Shown: positions 17,382-28,200, counted from the stretch's first letter. The stretch: 54,239 nucleotides of DNA from an uncultured Alistipes sp. (GCA_900539755.1 UQDC01000016.1:1-54239), one strand, 5' to 3'. Numbers and translations are program-made. Notes: a model not told the origin generated them from the sequence alone.

Positions 17382-18632
17382 TTATGCCACTTTGGGCGTT
17401 TTGCCGACTTGACCCTTTTTCAACATGCTCCGATAGATCTTATCCATGATAATGGCAATAGCTCCACCTCCGGTTACGTTACCGGCAGTTCCGAAGCTAT
17501 CCATGGCAATATACAGGGCAATCATCAAAGCTTGCAAATCGGCATTAAATCCGAGAATCGATGACAGCAAGCCGAGTGCCGCCATAATAGCTCCTCCAGG
17601 TACTCCCGGAGCTGCTACCATCGCAATACCAAGCATGAAAATGAATCCGGTATATAATTCAAATGTGATTGGATAGGTATCCGGTGTCATCCACATGATG
17701 GCCAATGCACAAGCGACAATCTTCAGAATACTGCCTGAAAGGTGGATGGTAGCACAAAGCGGAACAACAAAACCAGCCAAATCGGGATGAACACCCATTT
17801 TGATTGTCTGTTGAAGCGAAACCGGGATGGTTGCAGCAGACGATTGGGTGCCCAATGCTGTAGCATAGGCAGGCAGCATGGTTTTTAATAATTTGAGCGG
17901 ATTGCGTTTAGCGATTAATCCGGCAATCAGGTACTGGATCAACAGCAGTGCAATATGCATGACAAAGATGATGATGATCACCTTCAGGAATAATTTCATA
18001 ACTTGAGCGGCTTGTCCTTCTGCACCCATTTTCAGAAAGATGCCGAAAATGTAGAGGGGTAACAAGGGAACAATAACCTTCCCGATCAGCATATTGATAA
18101 TGTCTCCAAATTCACTGAGGACATCTTTGAATGCGCGACCGGGCAAAGCAGCCAATCCTAATCCAAGGATAAATGAAAGTACCAGTGCCGATACTACGTC
18201 CATGAAAGGTGGCATGGCAATGGTGAAAAAAGGTTCGATAGTTGAGCTCGAAATCGATGCTAATGGATTGGTCGCTTCGACTGCGGTACCAGCTGCCGAA
18301 ACGACGTGTGCCCCACCTCCTGGTAAAAGATAAGGGAATGTTGCCAGGCAGGTGAAATAGGAGAAAAAGCCGGCAAACAGGGTCGAAACGTATGCAACGA
18401 GAGCGGTGATTCCTAATAATTTACCAGCTCCTGATCCCAAATCGGCGATTCCCGGTGCCACTAATCCCACGATGATTAACGGGATGGCAAAGCTTAAAAA
18501 GTTACTGAAAATGGAGTTGAAAGTAACGAAGATTCTTACCATACTTTCCGGGAAGAACCACGAACAGCAAATACCGAGAACGATTGCAATGACAATTTGC
18601 AGCAATAAGCCGACCTTGAGACGTCGTTTCAT
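17382..18632 (-). CDS. Dicarboxylate/amino acid:cation symporter (DAACS family)
   Basis: This 416-residue inner-membrane transporter resembles the GltP/SstT family. It has about eight membrane helices, a Ser/Thr-rich re-entrant motif (GTQSSAATIP) and PLCATIHLSGS where the family has PLGATINMDG. The last conserved segment is DSFGTAGNVTGGG, lacking the Arg that glutamate/aspartate carriers use to bind the side-chain carboxylate. The substrate may therefore be a neutral amino acid or another solute; this is inference. It lies 33 bp upstream of the Cys/His-rich gene with no terminator between, so it could be co-transcribed with the efflux genes, though the functional link is unclear. Confidence 0.88.
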   Translation of the reverse strand: MKRRLKVGLLLQIVIAIVLGICCSWFFPESMVRIFVTFNSIFSNFLSFAIPLIIVGLVAPGIADLGSGAGKLLGITALVAYVSTLFAGFFSYFTCLATFPYLLPGGGAHVVSAAGTAVEATNPLASISSSTIEPFFTIAMPPFMDVVSALVLSFILGLGLAALPGRAFKDVLSEFGDIINMLIGKVIVPLLPLYIFGIFLKMGAEGQAAQVMKLFLKVIIIIFVMHIALLLIQYLIAGLIAKRNPLKLLKTMLPAYATALGTQSSAATIPVSLQQTIKMGVHPDLAGFVVPLCATIHLSGSILKIVACALAIMWMTPDTYPITFELYTGFIFMLGIAMVAAPGVPGGAIMAALGLLSSILGFNADLQALMIALYIAMDSFGTAGNVTGGGAIAIIMDKIYRSMLKKGQVGKTPKVA

Positions 18633-18794
18633 TTGATGAAAATTAATTTTGCCGATAAATATAGGGATTTTTTCTCAAAGGAATGGTGTTTTATGGTAAG
18701 TTTATCACCATTTGTTAAAAATGGTGAAATTTTATGGATATAAACGGGTCTAAAATATTTTTATCCGATCTTGTAAGAACGCGTTGTTATTTTG

Positions 18795-20045
18795 TTAAGA
18801 TTGCTGTGCTGCACGTAATGTAATTAGTGTAATTTCCGGATAAGTCCCGATCCGCATGGGGTACATCACATATCCCATCCCATCATTGATATACAGATAT
18901 TGGTTGTCTTCAGAGTATAGTCCGCTCCATCGAGGATACATCCAACGTGCAGGTGACCAAACCTTTTTACCGAAGTGGAGTTTCATTTGCATAGCGTGTA
19001 CATGACCGGACAGAGTCAGATCCGCTTTGCCAGTCTTGCGAATCTCATCCCAATTTTGCGGTGTGTGTGAGATTGTGATGTTAAAAGCACTGTCCGATAC
19101 ATTGTGGTAGGTCGCATCCAAATCACATCCACCCAATCCTGTTTCGCGGCCGTTATGAAAACCATCCCGTGGATAGTTGACCCCGGAGACCACTATCGAA
19201 TCTTGTCCTCGATGGATAGCTATGGAGGTATTATTCAGTAACTGCCATCCCATTTGTTGTTGTTGTTGGATAAGCTGTACAACGCTGGCGGCAGGTGTGA
19301 AAGTGTCGTCGGATTGTGGCTTCATATAAAACCCCAAATCGTGATTGCCGAATACAGAATATACACCATCGATACTTTGTAGTGAGGAAAGTGCTTTCAT
19401 CTCTTTGGATGTCAATTCCCGGGCATTGGTATTGACCAAATCACCTCCATTGACAATCATGTCAGGATGTATGTCGTTAATGGTTTCAACCATTCGGGTG
19501 ATCAACGTGTTTTTGACTCCGTAGTTACCGATATGCAGATCTGTAAACATTGCGATTTGATAACCATCAAAAGCTGCGGGAAGTTTGTCGAAAGTAAGGG
19601 TAACCTCTTTTACTTCAATGTGGTTGCGACCGCGTGACGCTCCATAAATCATTACTCCCAGACAATAAACTCCTAAAGCCAGGCCGAGTATGGAAAACCA
19701 GTACGTTTTGCGTTTGCGAATTTTAGAAATGGGATAATCAAGTGACGAAATGAGCAGATAGATCAGTTTGGGCACAATGGTCATCATGAAGATGGCAATG
19801 GTCCACAAAATGATTTGTACCTGTGTTTGAGAGGTTGCATTGGTTGCAGTGCGGTATCCGATCAGGGCACAGATGATCGCAATATCGATGATTAGAAACG
19901 AGATTAGATAGCTTCGGTGTACCCATGGTTTGGCGAATATGCTTTTCAGGCGGCGGTAAATTAGCAGATCTTGTAGAATGGAAATTACTGCCAATAGCCC
20001 GATAAAAAATTTCAACATGATTAATAAAATATGGATGTTGAGCAA
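18795..20045 (-). CDS. Membrane-anchored metallophosphoesterase (YkuE-like)
   Basis: This 416-residue protein has four hydrophobic segments in the first about 150 residues and a calcineurin-type phosphoesterase domain after them. All metal-binding motifs are present: FTDLHIGNYG, VNGGDLVN, VFGNHDLG, ISHTPQNW and LSGHVHAMQ. Related proteins (YkuE, YaeI) act on phospholipid-like or nucleotide substrates; the substrate here is unknown. An alternative ATG 27 bases downstream (MLKFF) would remove the weak first segment. It stands alone, with about 160-225 bp gaps on both sides. Confidence 0.88.
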   Translation of the reverse strand: MLNIHILLIMLKFFIGLLAVISILQDLLIYRRLKSIFAKPWVHRSYLISFLIIDIAIICALIGYRTATNATSQTQVQIILWTIAIFMMTIVPKLIYLLISSLDYPISKIRKRKTYWFSILGLALGVYCLGVMIYGASRGRNHIEVKEVTLTFDKLPAAFDGYQIAMFTDLHIGNYGVKNTLITRMVETINDIHPDMIVNGGDLVNTNARELTSKEMKALSSLQSIDGVYSVFGNHDLGFYMKPQSDDTFTPAASVVQLIQQQQQMGWQLLNNTSIAIHRGQDSIVVSGVNYPRDGFHNGRETGLGGCDLDATYHNVSDSAFNITISHTPQNWDEIRKTGKADLTLSGHVHAMQMKLHFGKKVWSPARWMYPRWSGLYSEDNQYLYINDGMGYVMYPMRIGTYPEITLITLRAAQQS

Positions 20046-20270
20046 AGATAGTGAAAATCCGTGAGTTGTAAATGGATCAAAATCTGGCTTATCGAATGCG
20101 CATCTAATTGGATGGAATAGACTGTCTGTTATCCAATTGATGAAGATAATGCAAAGTTTAATTCACTATTGGTCAGAGAGGTGCAATAACTAATCATATC
20201 TCTATATTCTAGGGAATGTGAAATTGCTCGTTAACATGATGGAGTCGCCATGAAAAGATATGACTTGGAG

Positions 20271-21134
20271 CTATTGATCTGTTTTAGGGAGAATGAGAAT
20301 AGCATTAGCTACTTTGCGGGGAATACGAATAAACGCAATTCTATCCGAAGGTCGGTTGACGGTCTTACGTTGTTGCGACCATAAAGTCGAAGAGCCTCCT
20401 CCATCCAAATTCAGTGCATTTTGCATCCCGAGCATATGGCATGTCCAGGCCAATTCGACTCGGCTCATCCCATCGGCACCTTTTTGTCGGCCATCTATGA
20501 CCAAAAATGTGAGCGTACTATCCGCATGCATGCCGATGATCGTACGTGGATGGCGTTTATCCTGAGTCTGAGGTGAACGGAAAAGTTGCCTCCCATTATA
20601 TACTAACATGGGACCGGCACTTAAAACATTGGGATAAGATCGATGCCATAGGGAATCTTGTGAGGCGATTTGTGGTAAATCGTTGAGAAAATGCACGGTT
20701 CCTGAACTGTCCATGGCAATTGCTGTAGTACCCAATCCTCCCGTATAATCGATTATGGTATCATGGATCTTCAAAAAGTAGCAGGCGATGGCTTTCCGAG
20801 TTTTGGTAACGAAATAGCCTCCGTTTACGGCTGCGGTTGCATGAGAATGTATGCCCAGCCGTTTAACCTTTTGCCGTTTGGTGTTTTGAATGGGTTGGAG
20901 AGAGAAAAACTTTGGATCAACATCCATGCGATAGATTTGTTGATCAGAATCAAATAAACGTATTGAGGCTTTGCTGATTATCAGGCCTTGGTGTGATTCC
21001 AAAGTATCCCATGAGGCGCGTAATAGAGTTAACGAATCAGTTCGTGTTTGAGCTTGGATAGGCGTGCATAAAGCGAGCCCAATCAGGAAACAGCCAATGC
21101 CCAAAACCGTAAAAGATCGTCGTATCTGAATCAT
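20271..21134 (-). CDS. Phosphodiester glycosidase (NAGPA-domain) family exported protein
   Basis: This 287-residue protein has a signal peptide ending in PIQAQT. The body matches the NAGPA/DUF2233 phosphodiester glycosidase domain, with AAVNGGYF near residue 96 and the hallmark LDGGGSSTLW near 245. The family cleaves GlcNAc-1-phosphodiester bonds in animals; bacterial members are thought to act on cell-surface glycans in the periplasm or outside. The start ATG follows a clear AT-rich upstream region. It has no obvious operon partner. Confidence 0.85.
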   Translation of the reverse strand: MIQIRRSFTVLGIGCFLIGLALCTPIQAQTRTDSLTLLRASWDTLESHQGLIISKASIRLFDSDQQIYRMDVDPKFFSLQPIQNTKRQKVKRLGIHSHATAAVNGGYFVTKTRKAIACYFLKIHDTIIDYTGGLGTTAIAMDSSGTVHFLNDLPQIASQDSLWHRSYPNVLSAGPMLVYNGRQLFRSPQTQDKRHPRTIIGMHADSTLTFLVIDGRQKGADGMSRVELAWTCHMLGMQNALNLDGGGSSTLWSQQRKTVNRPSDRIAFIRIPRKVANAILILPKTDQ

Positions 21135-21408
21135 TTTTACAGGGTAAGATGTTCGGTACAGTATGGAGTGTCAGTTTGAATAAATAATTGCTTGAAGCTA
21201 AGTAAGTGCCATCTTTAAAAAAACATTGTGCATAGACACAACGAGTCTCTAGAAGCATTTACATAACTCAAAACGTTATTCAATATAGTGAATTGAAATT
21301 AAATCGTTGTATCTGTTTTGTCCTTGACACAACGATTCCATCCTTTCACCAAAATGAAATACAGACAGGAGGCAAGCATCTCCATATCCATAAAACTCAA
21401 TCAGACGC

Positions 21409-23025
21409 TTATTTGTTGTATAATTTTTCCAAATTTTCTTGTACGCGTTCATCAAACAGATAATCGTCATACTCCATGTATTTGTCGATCATGCCATTGG
21501 GGGTAATTTCGATGATACGGTTGGCTACTGTATTGATGAATTCGTGGTCGTGTGAGGTCATCAGTACAATCCCTTTGAATGAGATTAGTGCATTGTTGAA
21601 GGCCTGGATAGATTCCAAATCAAGGTGGTTGGTCGGTGAGTCGAGTAACAAGGTGTTGGCCTGTTTGATCATCATGCGGGCAATCATGCAGCGCATTTTC
21701 TCTCCTCCCGAAAGTACGTTGACTTTTTTGTATATCTCTTCGCCACTGAAGAGCATTTTTCCCAAATAACCTCGCAGATAGAGCTCGCTGGTGTCGTCCG
21801 AGAATTGTGCTAACCAATCGATGATGGTCAGCTCATTGTTAAAGAAATCGGCATTGTTCAGAGGTAGATAAGCTCGGTTGATCGTCACACCCCACTCTAC
21901 CATGCCGGTGTCGGGTTGATCGTTGCCGGCAATAATCTCGAACAGTGCGGTAACTGCACGCGGCTCACGGGACAAAAAGGCCACTTTGTCCCCTTTTTCA
22001 ATGGTAAACGAAACTTTGTCAAACAATTTTTCGCCATTGATCGTTTTGCTAAGCCCATCTACAGCCAAAATTTTAGTTCCGGTTTCACGTTCTGGTTGGA
22101 AGATGATACCCGGATATTTGCGCATCGAAGGTTTGATCTCTTCGATGTTGAGTTTTTCGAGCATCTTTTTGCGACTTGTGGTTTGTTTGGACTTCGCTAC
22201 GTTGGCACTGAAACGTTGGATAAATTCCATCAACTCTTTGCGCTTCTCTTCCGCTTTTTTGTTCTGGTTGGCCTGTTGACGAGCAGCTAATTGACTTGAT
22301 TCGTACCAAAAGCTGTAATTACCTGAAAAAAGATTGATGTCGCTGTAATCGATGTCAATGATGTGGGTGCTGATCGCATCCAGGAAGTGACGGTCATGCG
22401 AAACGACCAATACGGTATTTTCATAGTTGGCCAGATAGTTTTCAAGCCACATGATTGTATTGACATCGAGGTCATTGGTCGGCTCGTCGAGAAGCAGATT
22501 GTCGGGTTTGCCAAAAAGAGCTTGTGCTAACAGGACGCGCACCTTCTCTTTGGCATTCAGGTTCCCCATCAGTTCGTAGTGCAATGACTCTTTGATTCCC
22601 AAGCCGCTCAACAGATTGGCTGCATCACTTTCGGCATTCCAACCATCCATTTCAGCGAATTTTTCTTCAAGCTCTCCGGCACGGATACCATCTTCGTCAG
22701 TAAAATCGGCTTTGGCATAAAGGGCATTTTTTTCATTCATGATATTCCACAGCGGTTGGTGCCCCATGAGTACGGTATCCAATACCGTGTGTTGATCAAA
22801 CTCGAAGTGATCCTGTTTCAATACAGACAAACGTTCGTTGGGCCCAAAACTGACAGAACCGCGTGTGGGGGTCACATCACCGCTTAATACCTTTAAAAAG
22901 GTGGATTTCCCTGCCCCATTGGCACCGATTACACCGTAACAGTTGCCGGGAGTGAATTTCAGGTTTACCCCTTTGAATAATACTCGTTTGCCATATTGTA
23001 CTTCGAGATTGGATACTGTGATCAT
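21409..23025 (-). CDS. ABC-F ATPase with degenerate second nucleotide-binding domain
   Basis: This 538-residue soluble protein has two ABC domains joined by a charged helical linker (about 240-310, rich in KKAEEKRKE), as in ribosome-associated ABC-F proteins of the YbiT type. Domain 1 has an intact Walker A (GANGAGKS, 34-41) and Walker B (LLLDEPTNDLD), but LNAKEKVRV in place of the LSGGQ signature. Domain 2 has VLSGGEKMR and a switch His, but no Walker A (FLSREPRAVTALFEI, about 350-365), and its Walker B Glu is Ser463 (LLLDSPTNHLD). Only one functional ATP site of the usual kind is therefore expected. ABC-F proteins act at the ribosomal E site; whether this one gives antibiotic resistance cannot be told. 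Confidence 0.9.
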   Translation of the reverse strand: MITVSNLEVQYGKRVLFKGVNLKFTPGNCYGVIGANGAGKSTFLKVLSGDVTPTRGSVSFGPNERLSVLKQDHFEFDQHTVLDTVLMGHQPLWNIMNEKNALYAKADFTDEDGIRAGELEEKFAEMDGWNAESDAANLLSGLGIKESLHYELMGNLNAKEKVRVLLAQALFGKPDNLLLDEPTNDLDVNTIMWLENYLANYENTVLVVSHDRHFLDAISTHIIDIDYSDINLFSGNYSFWYESSQLAARQQANQNKKAEEKRKELMEFIQRFSANVAKSKQTTSRKKMLEKLNIEEIKPSMRKYPGIIFQPERETGTKILAVDGLSKTINGEKLFDKVSFTIEKGDKVAFLSREPRAVTALFEIIAGNDQPDTGMVEWGVTINRAYLPLNNADFFNNELTIIDWLAQFSDDTSELYLRGYLGKMLFSGEEIYKKVNVLSGGEKMRCMIARMMIKQANTLLLDSPTNHLDLESIQAFNNALISFKGIVLMTSHDHEFINTVANRIIEITPNGMIDKYMEYDDYLFDERVQENLEKLYNK

Positions 23026-23375
23026 GATTTAGTGTTTTCTATGAATGTGGTTTTGACAGATGGTCGTTCGGAATCCGATAACCGTATTGACTTACGGGGT
23101 GCAAAAATACAATAAGATGTGTAAAGATTACTGTAAATGGCTTAAATATGCGTGTTTATTATTGCGTACACATCGTGGAGATCGTCAAGAGGTAAAGAAA
23201 AAGTTCCATGACAATACCCCAATCATGGAACTTTTATTGTTTGAAAAGACAATTAGGATTTAAAAGAAGTTGCTCAACTTTCGCATGCTGATCCGTATCT
23301 TTCAGATTAAAGAGGATTCACCTAATCAATTTAATGAAAGAATTGAAGGTGCTGCATTCCAAAATCTCGATGCTT
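23026..23375. other. 350-bp gap between the ABC-F and CDF genes
   Basis: It holds the ABC-F promoter region and one terminator at 23199-23235. A 67-codon plus-strand frame crosses it but has no supporting features, and I consider it spurious. The 23236-23375 part is AT-rich and shows nothing else. Confidence 0.5.
23199..23235 (-). terminator. Terminator downstream of the CDF/thioesterase unit
   Basis: Perfect 13-bp stem (arms 23199-23211 and 23223-23235, 11-base loop) with an A run on the left, which is the T run for minus-strand transcripts. It lies about 140 bp past the CDF transporter stop. Confidence 0.8.
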
Positions 23376-24377
23376 TTATTGGTTGTCATCGTCGCCTCGT
23401 TGCTCGTCCGTTTCGGTCAATTCGTCGAGTGTAATATGTAATGGAGCGACAAAAGCTTGCTTGCGATACTGACACTCTTCCATTTTACAATGTTCACAGT
23501 GTCTCTCTTCACAAGAATCTGAGTGTACAGAGAGCGTGACACGATCGGAAAAATCCCGTTCGATGGCTGATTTCAGAGCCAGGCAGGCATCATGCCCCTG
23601 GCCGATTGTGTAGTAGCATGGCAGAGTGAGGTCGCAATCGATGTAAAAGCTGCTACCGTATTTGATCATTTTTAAGTTATGGATGTCGATCCAGTCTGGA
23701 CGTTGATTTTGGGTGATGGTTAGTACCATTTTATTGAGAAACTCTTTGTCTGCTTCGTCCAACAAGTCAGCGATCGTCCGACGCAAAATGGAAATACCGG
23801 TGACGATGATGATTGAACCGAAGATCAAAGCCAATGCGCTGTCGATCCACCCAATCCGTGTGTAATAGAGAAGTAACAATCCGACCACCAAACCGATGGT
23901 TGAATAGGTGTCCGATTGAAGATGTTTGCCGCCTGCGATCAGTGCGATAGAGTTGTACCGTTTCCCCATGTGGATACTGTATGCCCCCATCAGATAGTTC
24001 AGTACTCCTGCCGATGCAACGACGATAATACCGATATCAAGTTGTCCGATTTCAGAGGGGTTGAAGAGTCGTCGGATGCCTTCAAAAATGATAATTCCTC
24101 CGGCGACCATGATCAGTAACCCTTCGATTGAAGCCGAGATCAATTCCACTTTACCATGTCCGAATGGGTGTTCCGCATCTTTAGGTTTGGCAGCCCAATA
24201 GAGACTGTATAGGCTAATAAATCCCGCAATTACATTGACAATACTTTCCATGGCATCGGTCAGGATTCCGACCGAATTGGTCACCCAAAAAGCGATGAAT
24301 TTACCGAGCATGATTGCGGCAGATCCACATACAATCCAACGTTGTACTTTCTGTTTGATGGCGTCTTCGCTATTCAT
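23376..24377 (-). CDS. Cation diffusion facilitator (CDF) transporter with Cys-rich tail
   Basis: This 333-residue inner-membrane protein has the six CDF helices. Transport-site residues are seen in helix 2 (GILTDAMESIVN) and helix 5 (HLQSDTYSTIG). The cytosolic C-terminal domain from about residue 210 carries a metal-binding-looking cluster near 300 (CEERHCEHCKMEEC), then an acidic tail. CDF proteins export Zn, Fe, Mn, Co or Cd by proton exchange; the ion cannot be deduced. The gene follows the acyl-ACP thioesterase by 23 bp and is probably co-transcribed with it, without an obvious functional link. Confidence 0.9.
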   Translation of the reverse strand: MNSEDAIKQKVQRWIVCGSAAIMLGKFIAFWVTNSVGILTDAMESIVNVIAGFISLYSLYWAAKPKDAEHPFGHGKVELISASIEGLLIMVAGGIIIFEGIRRLFNPSEIGQLDIGIIVVASAGVLNYLMGAYSIHMGKRYNSIALIAGGKHLQSDTYSTIGLVVGLLLLYYTRIGWIDSALALIFGSIIIVTGISILRRTIADLLDEADKEFLNKMVLTITQNQRPDWIDIHNLKMIKYGSSFYIDCDLTLPCYYTIGQGHDACLALKSAIERDFSDRVTLSVHSDSCEERHCEHCKMEECQYRKQAFVAPLHITLDELTETDEQRGDDDNQ

Positions 24378-24400
24378 GATCTATATAAAATAAGGAATAA

Positions 24401-25126
24401 TTACATCCAACGTAACGTGGCTTTGCAGGCTGCAACGCCGGTATCTGCCAATTTGATTTCGAATTTATCGAAATTATCATCATTCTCCATGACGATTTGG
24501 ACCAGTTGTCCATAACGAGTCTCGTGTAGGAAATTGATGTCTAACCGGCATAAACGTTGGTCTGTGAATTTTTTGAGAGGCAGCATATCGACCATCCATT
24601 GCACATATTTCATGCTGTTGGTGTGTTGGTTGAAATCGATGTCACTGTATCGAATCAGATGTGATTCCGTAACCGTGCCGTTAATTTTGGTGATTTTGGC
24701 AGGTCGCTCGATAGGCGGATCTTGTGGAATGATGGCAGCTTGATATTGACCGATATTGCGAAGGTCGAGCGGCAGACGAGTCTTGAAATCGATCATCGAC
24801 CAATTGGTACAAGCTTTGCCGATTATCGAGCCCTGCATGTCATAAAGAATAAAGTTACGGGTTGACATCAAGCGGTTGACATCACTGACCCAGGTTTCGA
24901 TTTGGTATGTTTCGTATTCGTCCGGGTACCGTTCCATTTCGATGGCCATACGTGAAAGCACCCAGGTGGTGTTATTACTTTGCATCCAACGCAACCCAAA
25001 TCCTAAACGGTCTGCGTCTTCACCCGCAGCATGCAAAATATGGTCGCCGAGTGTAATGATTGATGCACGTTGAGTCAGATCAACCTCACCTGGTTGAATC
25101 CGGTAATCGTATTTACCACATTCCAT
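24401..25126 (-). CDS. Acyl-[acyl-carrier-protein] thioesterase (FatA/FatB-like)
   Basis: This 241-residue cytosolic protein has two tandem hot-dog halves, as in bacterial acyl-ACP thioesterases. The second half carries the catalytic signature DIDFNQHTNSMKYVQW (Asp, Asn and His), and the first contains LGFGLRWMQ and WVLSRMAIEMERYP. It hydrolyses acyl-ACP to release free fatty acids and sets chain length. It lies 23 bp upstream of the CDF gene and just after the carB terminator, so it starts its own transcript. Confidence 0.9.
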   Translation of the reverse strand: MECGKYDYRIQPGEVDLTQRASIITLGDHILHAAGEDADRLGFGLRWMQSNNTTWVLSRMAIEMERYPDEYETYQIETWVSDVNRLMSTRNFILYDMQGSIIGKACTNWSMIDFKTRLPLDLRNIGQYQAAIIPQDPPIERPAKITKINGTVTESHLIRYSDIDFNQHTNSMKYVQWMVDMLPLKKFTDQRLCRLDINFLHETRYGQLVQIVMENDDNFDKFEIKLADTGVAACKATLRWM

Positions 25127-25157
25127 AGCTCAAATCGAATTTAAAATGCTTACGATG

Positions 25158-25202
25158 AAAAATGCTCTGACCGGAATGAAATGGACCGGTCAGAGCGTTT
25201 TG
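25158..25202 (-). terminator. Terminator of carB
   Basis: About 16-bp stem with one G-T wobble (arms about 25158-25174 and 25186-25202, 11-base loop). It contains GCTCTGACCGG paired with CCGGTCAGAGC and is flanked by an A run that is the T run for the minus strand. It lies between the carB stop and the thioesterase start. Confidence 0.88.
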
Positions 25203-25255
25203 GGTGTTTGAAAAATCACCTACAACTGCGTACAGTTATAGTGCAATTCAAGTGC

Positions 25256-28200
25256 CTATTTGTATTCGTCCCATGCTTTGATGGCAATGTCTGTCATCTT
25301 CATGGAACAGAAAGCGTGAATGAATGCCGCTGCAAGACGGGCATTGGTGATCAGTGGAATATTGTGATCTACGGCAGCACGACGAATCTTGTAGCCGTTG
25401 GTGTGTTCGCGGGTAGTGTGATCACGAGGAATATTTACCACCAGATCAAACTTCTTGTCGGCAATCAGATGCAATACGTTGTCCTCCTTGTTTTCATCCG
25501 GACGACTTACTGCAATGGCTTTGACTCCATTCTCCATCAGGAATTGTGCAGTTCCTGAAGTGGCGTAAATTGTATAACCTTTCTTATCCAACTCGCCGCA
25601 AGCTTCGAGCATATCGACTTTTGATTTAGCCGATCCCGAAGAAATCATGACATTCTTCTGTGGAAGCTTGTATCCTACTGCAATCATAGAGTTGAGCAAA
25701 GCTTCGTTGAAGTCATCACCCAAACAGCCAACCTCACCGGTCGATGCCATATCGACGCCGAGAATCGGATCAGCATTCAGCAGACGTGCAAACGAGAACT
25801 GTGCAGCTTTGACACCGATGTAATCCACGTCGAATTTGTCGGGTCTGTTATATGGGGCATCAAGCATGATTTTGGTCGCAGTTTCAATAAAGTTGCGTTT
25901 GAGAATTTTGGATACAAATGGGAAACTGCGGGATGCACGCAAGTTGCATTCGATTACTTTGATCTCATTGTTTTTAGCTAAGAATTGAATGTTAAATGGT
26001 CCGCTGATATTCAACTCTTTGGCAATCTTTGCACTGATCTTTTTGATGCGGCGACCGGTCTCGAAATAGATTTTCTGGGCCGGGAATACCAATGTTGCAT
26101 CACCAGAGTGTACACCGGCAAACTCTACGTGCTCAGAGATTGCATAGTCGATAATGTCTCCTGCATGAGCCACTGCATCGAATTCGATCTCTTTGGCATT
26201 TTCGAGGAATCGTGAAACCACCACTGGGAACTCTTTGGATACTTTGGCAGCGATGCCCAAGAAGTGTTCCATCTCCTCTTTAGTATGGCAGACACGCATA
26301 GCAGCACCTGACAATACGTATGATGGACGAATCAATACAGGGAAGCCGACACGATCCACAAATTCGTTTACATCCTCCATTGAGGAAAGCTCTTTCCATT
26401 CCGGTTGATCGATGCCCAGGTTGTCAAGCATCGAAGAGAATTTATGGCGGTTTTCAGCGCGGTCGATCGAAACAGCAGGCGTACCCAAAATAGGTACATT
26501 TTGGCGTTGCAGCTTCATCGCGAGGTTATTCGGAATCTGACCTCCCACAGAAATCATTACGCCGTTCGGTTGTTCCAAATCGATGACATCAAGCACGCGC
26601 TCTTCAGAGAGTTCGTCAAAATAGAGTCGGTCGCACATGTCATAATCGGTAGAAACCGTTTCAGGGTTGTAGTTGATCATGATAGAGGTATAACCCAATT
26701 TGCGTGCTGTTTGTACAGCATTTACCGAGCACCAGTCAAACTCAACAGAACTACCAATGCGGTATGCACCAGACCCCAACACAATGACCGATTTGCGATT
26801 GTGGTAGTAAGCAATATCATGCTCTGAACCGTCGTATGTCATGTAGAGGTAGTTGGTCAATTCCGGATGTTCTGAAGCTACCGTGTTGATTCGTTTTACG
26901 GAAGGCAATACTCCCAAACGTTTACGGTAATTGCGGACTTCGATCACCTTCTTTTCCATGCTGCCGGTCGGATTCTCTACCAGGCGGGCAATCTGGAAGT
27001 CAGAGAAACCGAGACGTTTAGCTTCACGCAATACATCGGCAGGAAGCTCATTGATCTGGTTGTATTGTTTAATTACCTGTGAGTAACGGTAAATGTTTTC
27101 CAGTTTCTCAAGGAACCAGGTACTGATTTTAGTCAGATCGTGAATCTTCTCAACGGTATAACCTTTTTCAAACGCTGCAGCAATGGCGAACATGCGCATA
27201 TCGGTTGGATTGGCCAATTCGTCATCCAGATCTTCGAATTTCAGATCGTTGTTGCATACAAAACCGTGCATGCCCTGTCCGATCATACGCAGACCCTTCT
27301 GGATAATCTCTTCGAAGCTCTTACCGATGGCCATGATTTCACCGACAGATTTCATGCTCGATCCGATACGGCGTGAAACACCGGCAAATTTGCTCAAATC
27401 CCAACGGGGAATCTTGCAGATCATATAGTCGAGTTCTGGAGCGACATAGGCAGAGTTGGGCGTTCCCATCTCGCCGATTTCGTCCAACGTATATCCCAAG
27501 GCCAGTTTGGCGGCTACGAAAGCCAGCGGATAGCCGGTTGCTTTTGATGCCAAAGCTGAAGAGCGGCTTAAACGTGCATTTACTTCGATAACGCGGTAGT
27601 CATCGGTTTCAGAATTGAACGCGTATTGGATATTACACTCTCCGACAATACCGAGGTGGCGGATTGTCTTTTTCGACATCTCCTGCAAGAAGGTCAACTC
27701 TTCCTGATCGAGTGAGCAGGTAGGTGCTACGACGATACTTTCACCGGTGTGAATACCCAGTGGATCAACGTTCTCCATGCTGGCTACCGTGAAACAATGG
27801 TCGTTTTTATCTCGGATTACCTCAAACTCGATCTCTTTCCATCCTTTGAGCGACTCCTCGACCAAAATCTGTGGAGCGTATGAGAAGGAGTTTTCGGCCA
27901 GTGTGCGCAACTCATCCATGTTGTTGCAGAAGCCGCTTCCCATACCTCCCAGTACGTATGCCGAGCGGATGATGATTGGGAATCCAATCTCTTCAGCCGC
28001 CTTAACAGCATCCTCCATGGTATTGACAGCGATACTGCGTGGAGTCTTGATATGGATTTCGTTCAGTTTTTTTACGAAAAGATCGCGGTCTTCGGTATTC
28101 ATAATTGCTTCAACCGAAGTTCCCAACACTTGTACTCCATATTTTTCCAGTACACCGTTACGGTACAATTCGGTACCGCAGTTCAGTCCGGTTTGTCCAC

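Noticed and set aside
18705..18727. Hairpin upstream of the symporter gene as a terminator
   Set aside because: The 9-bp stem lacks a T run on either transcript side and sits in a promoter region, so I did not call it.
23060..23263. A 67-codon frame upstream of the ABC-F gene
   Set aside because: It runs through a terminator hairpin and lacks a recognisable domain or signal.
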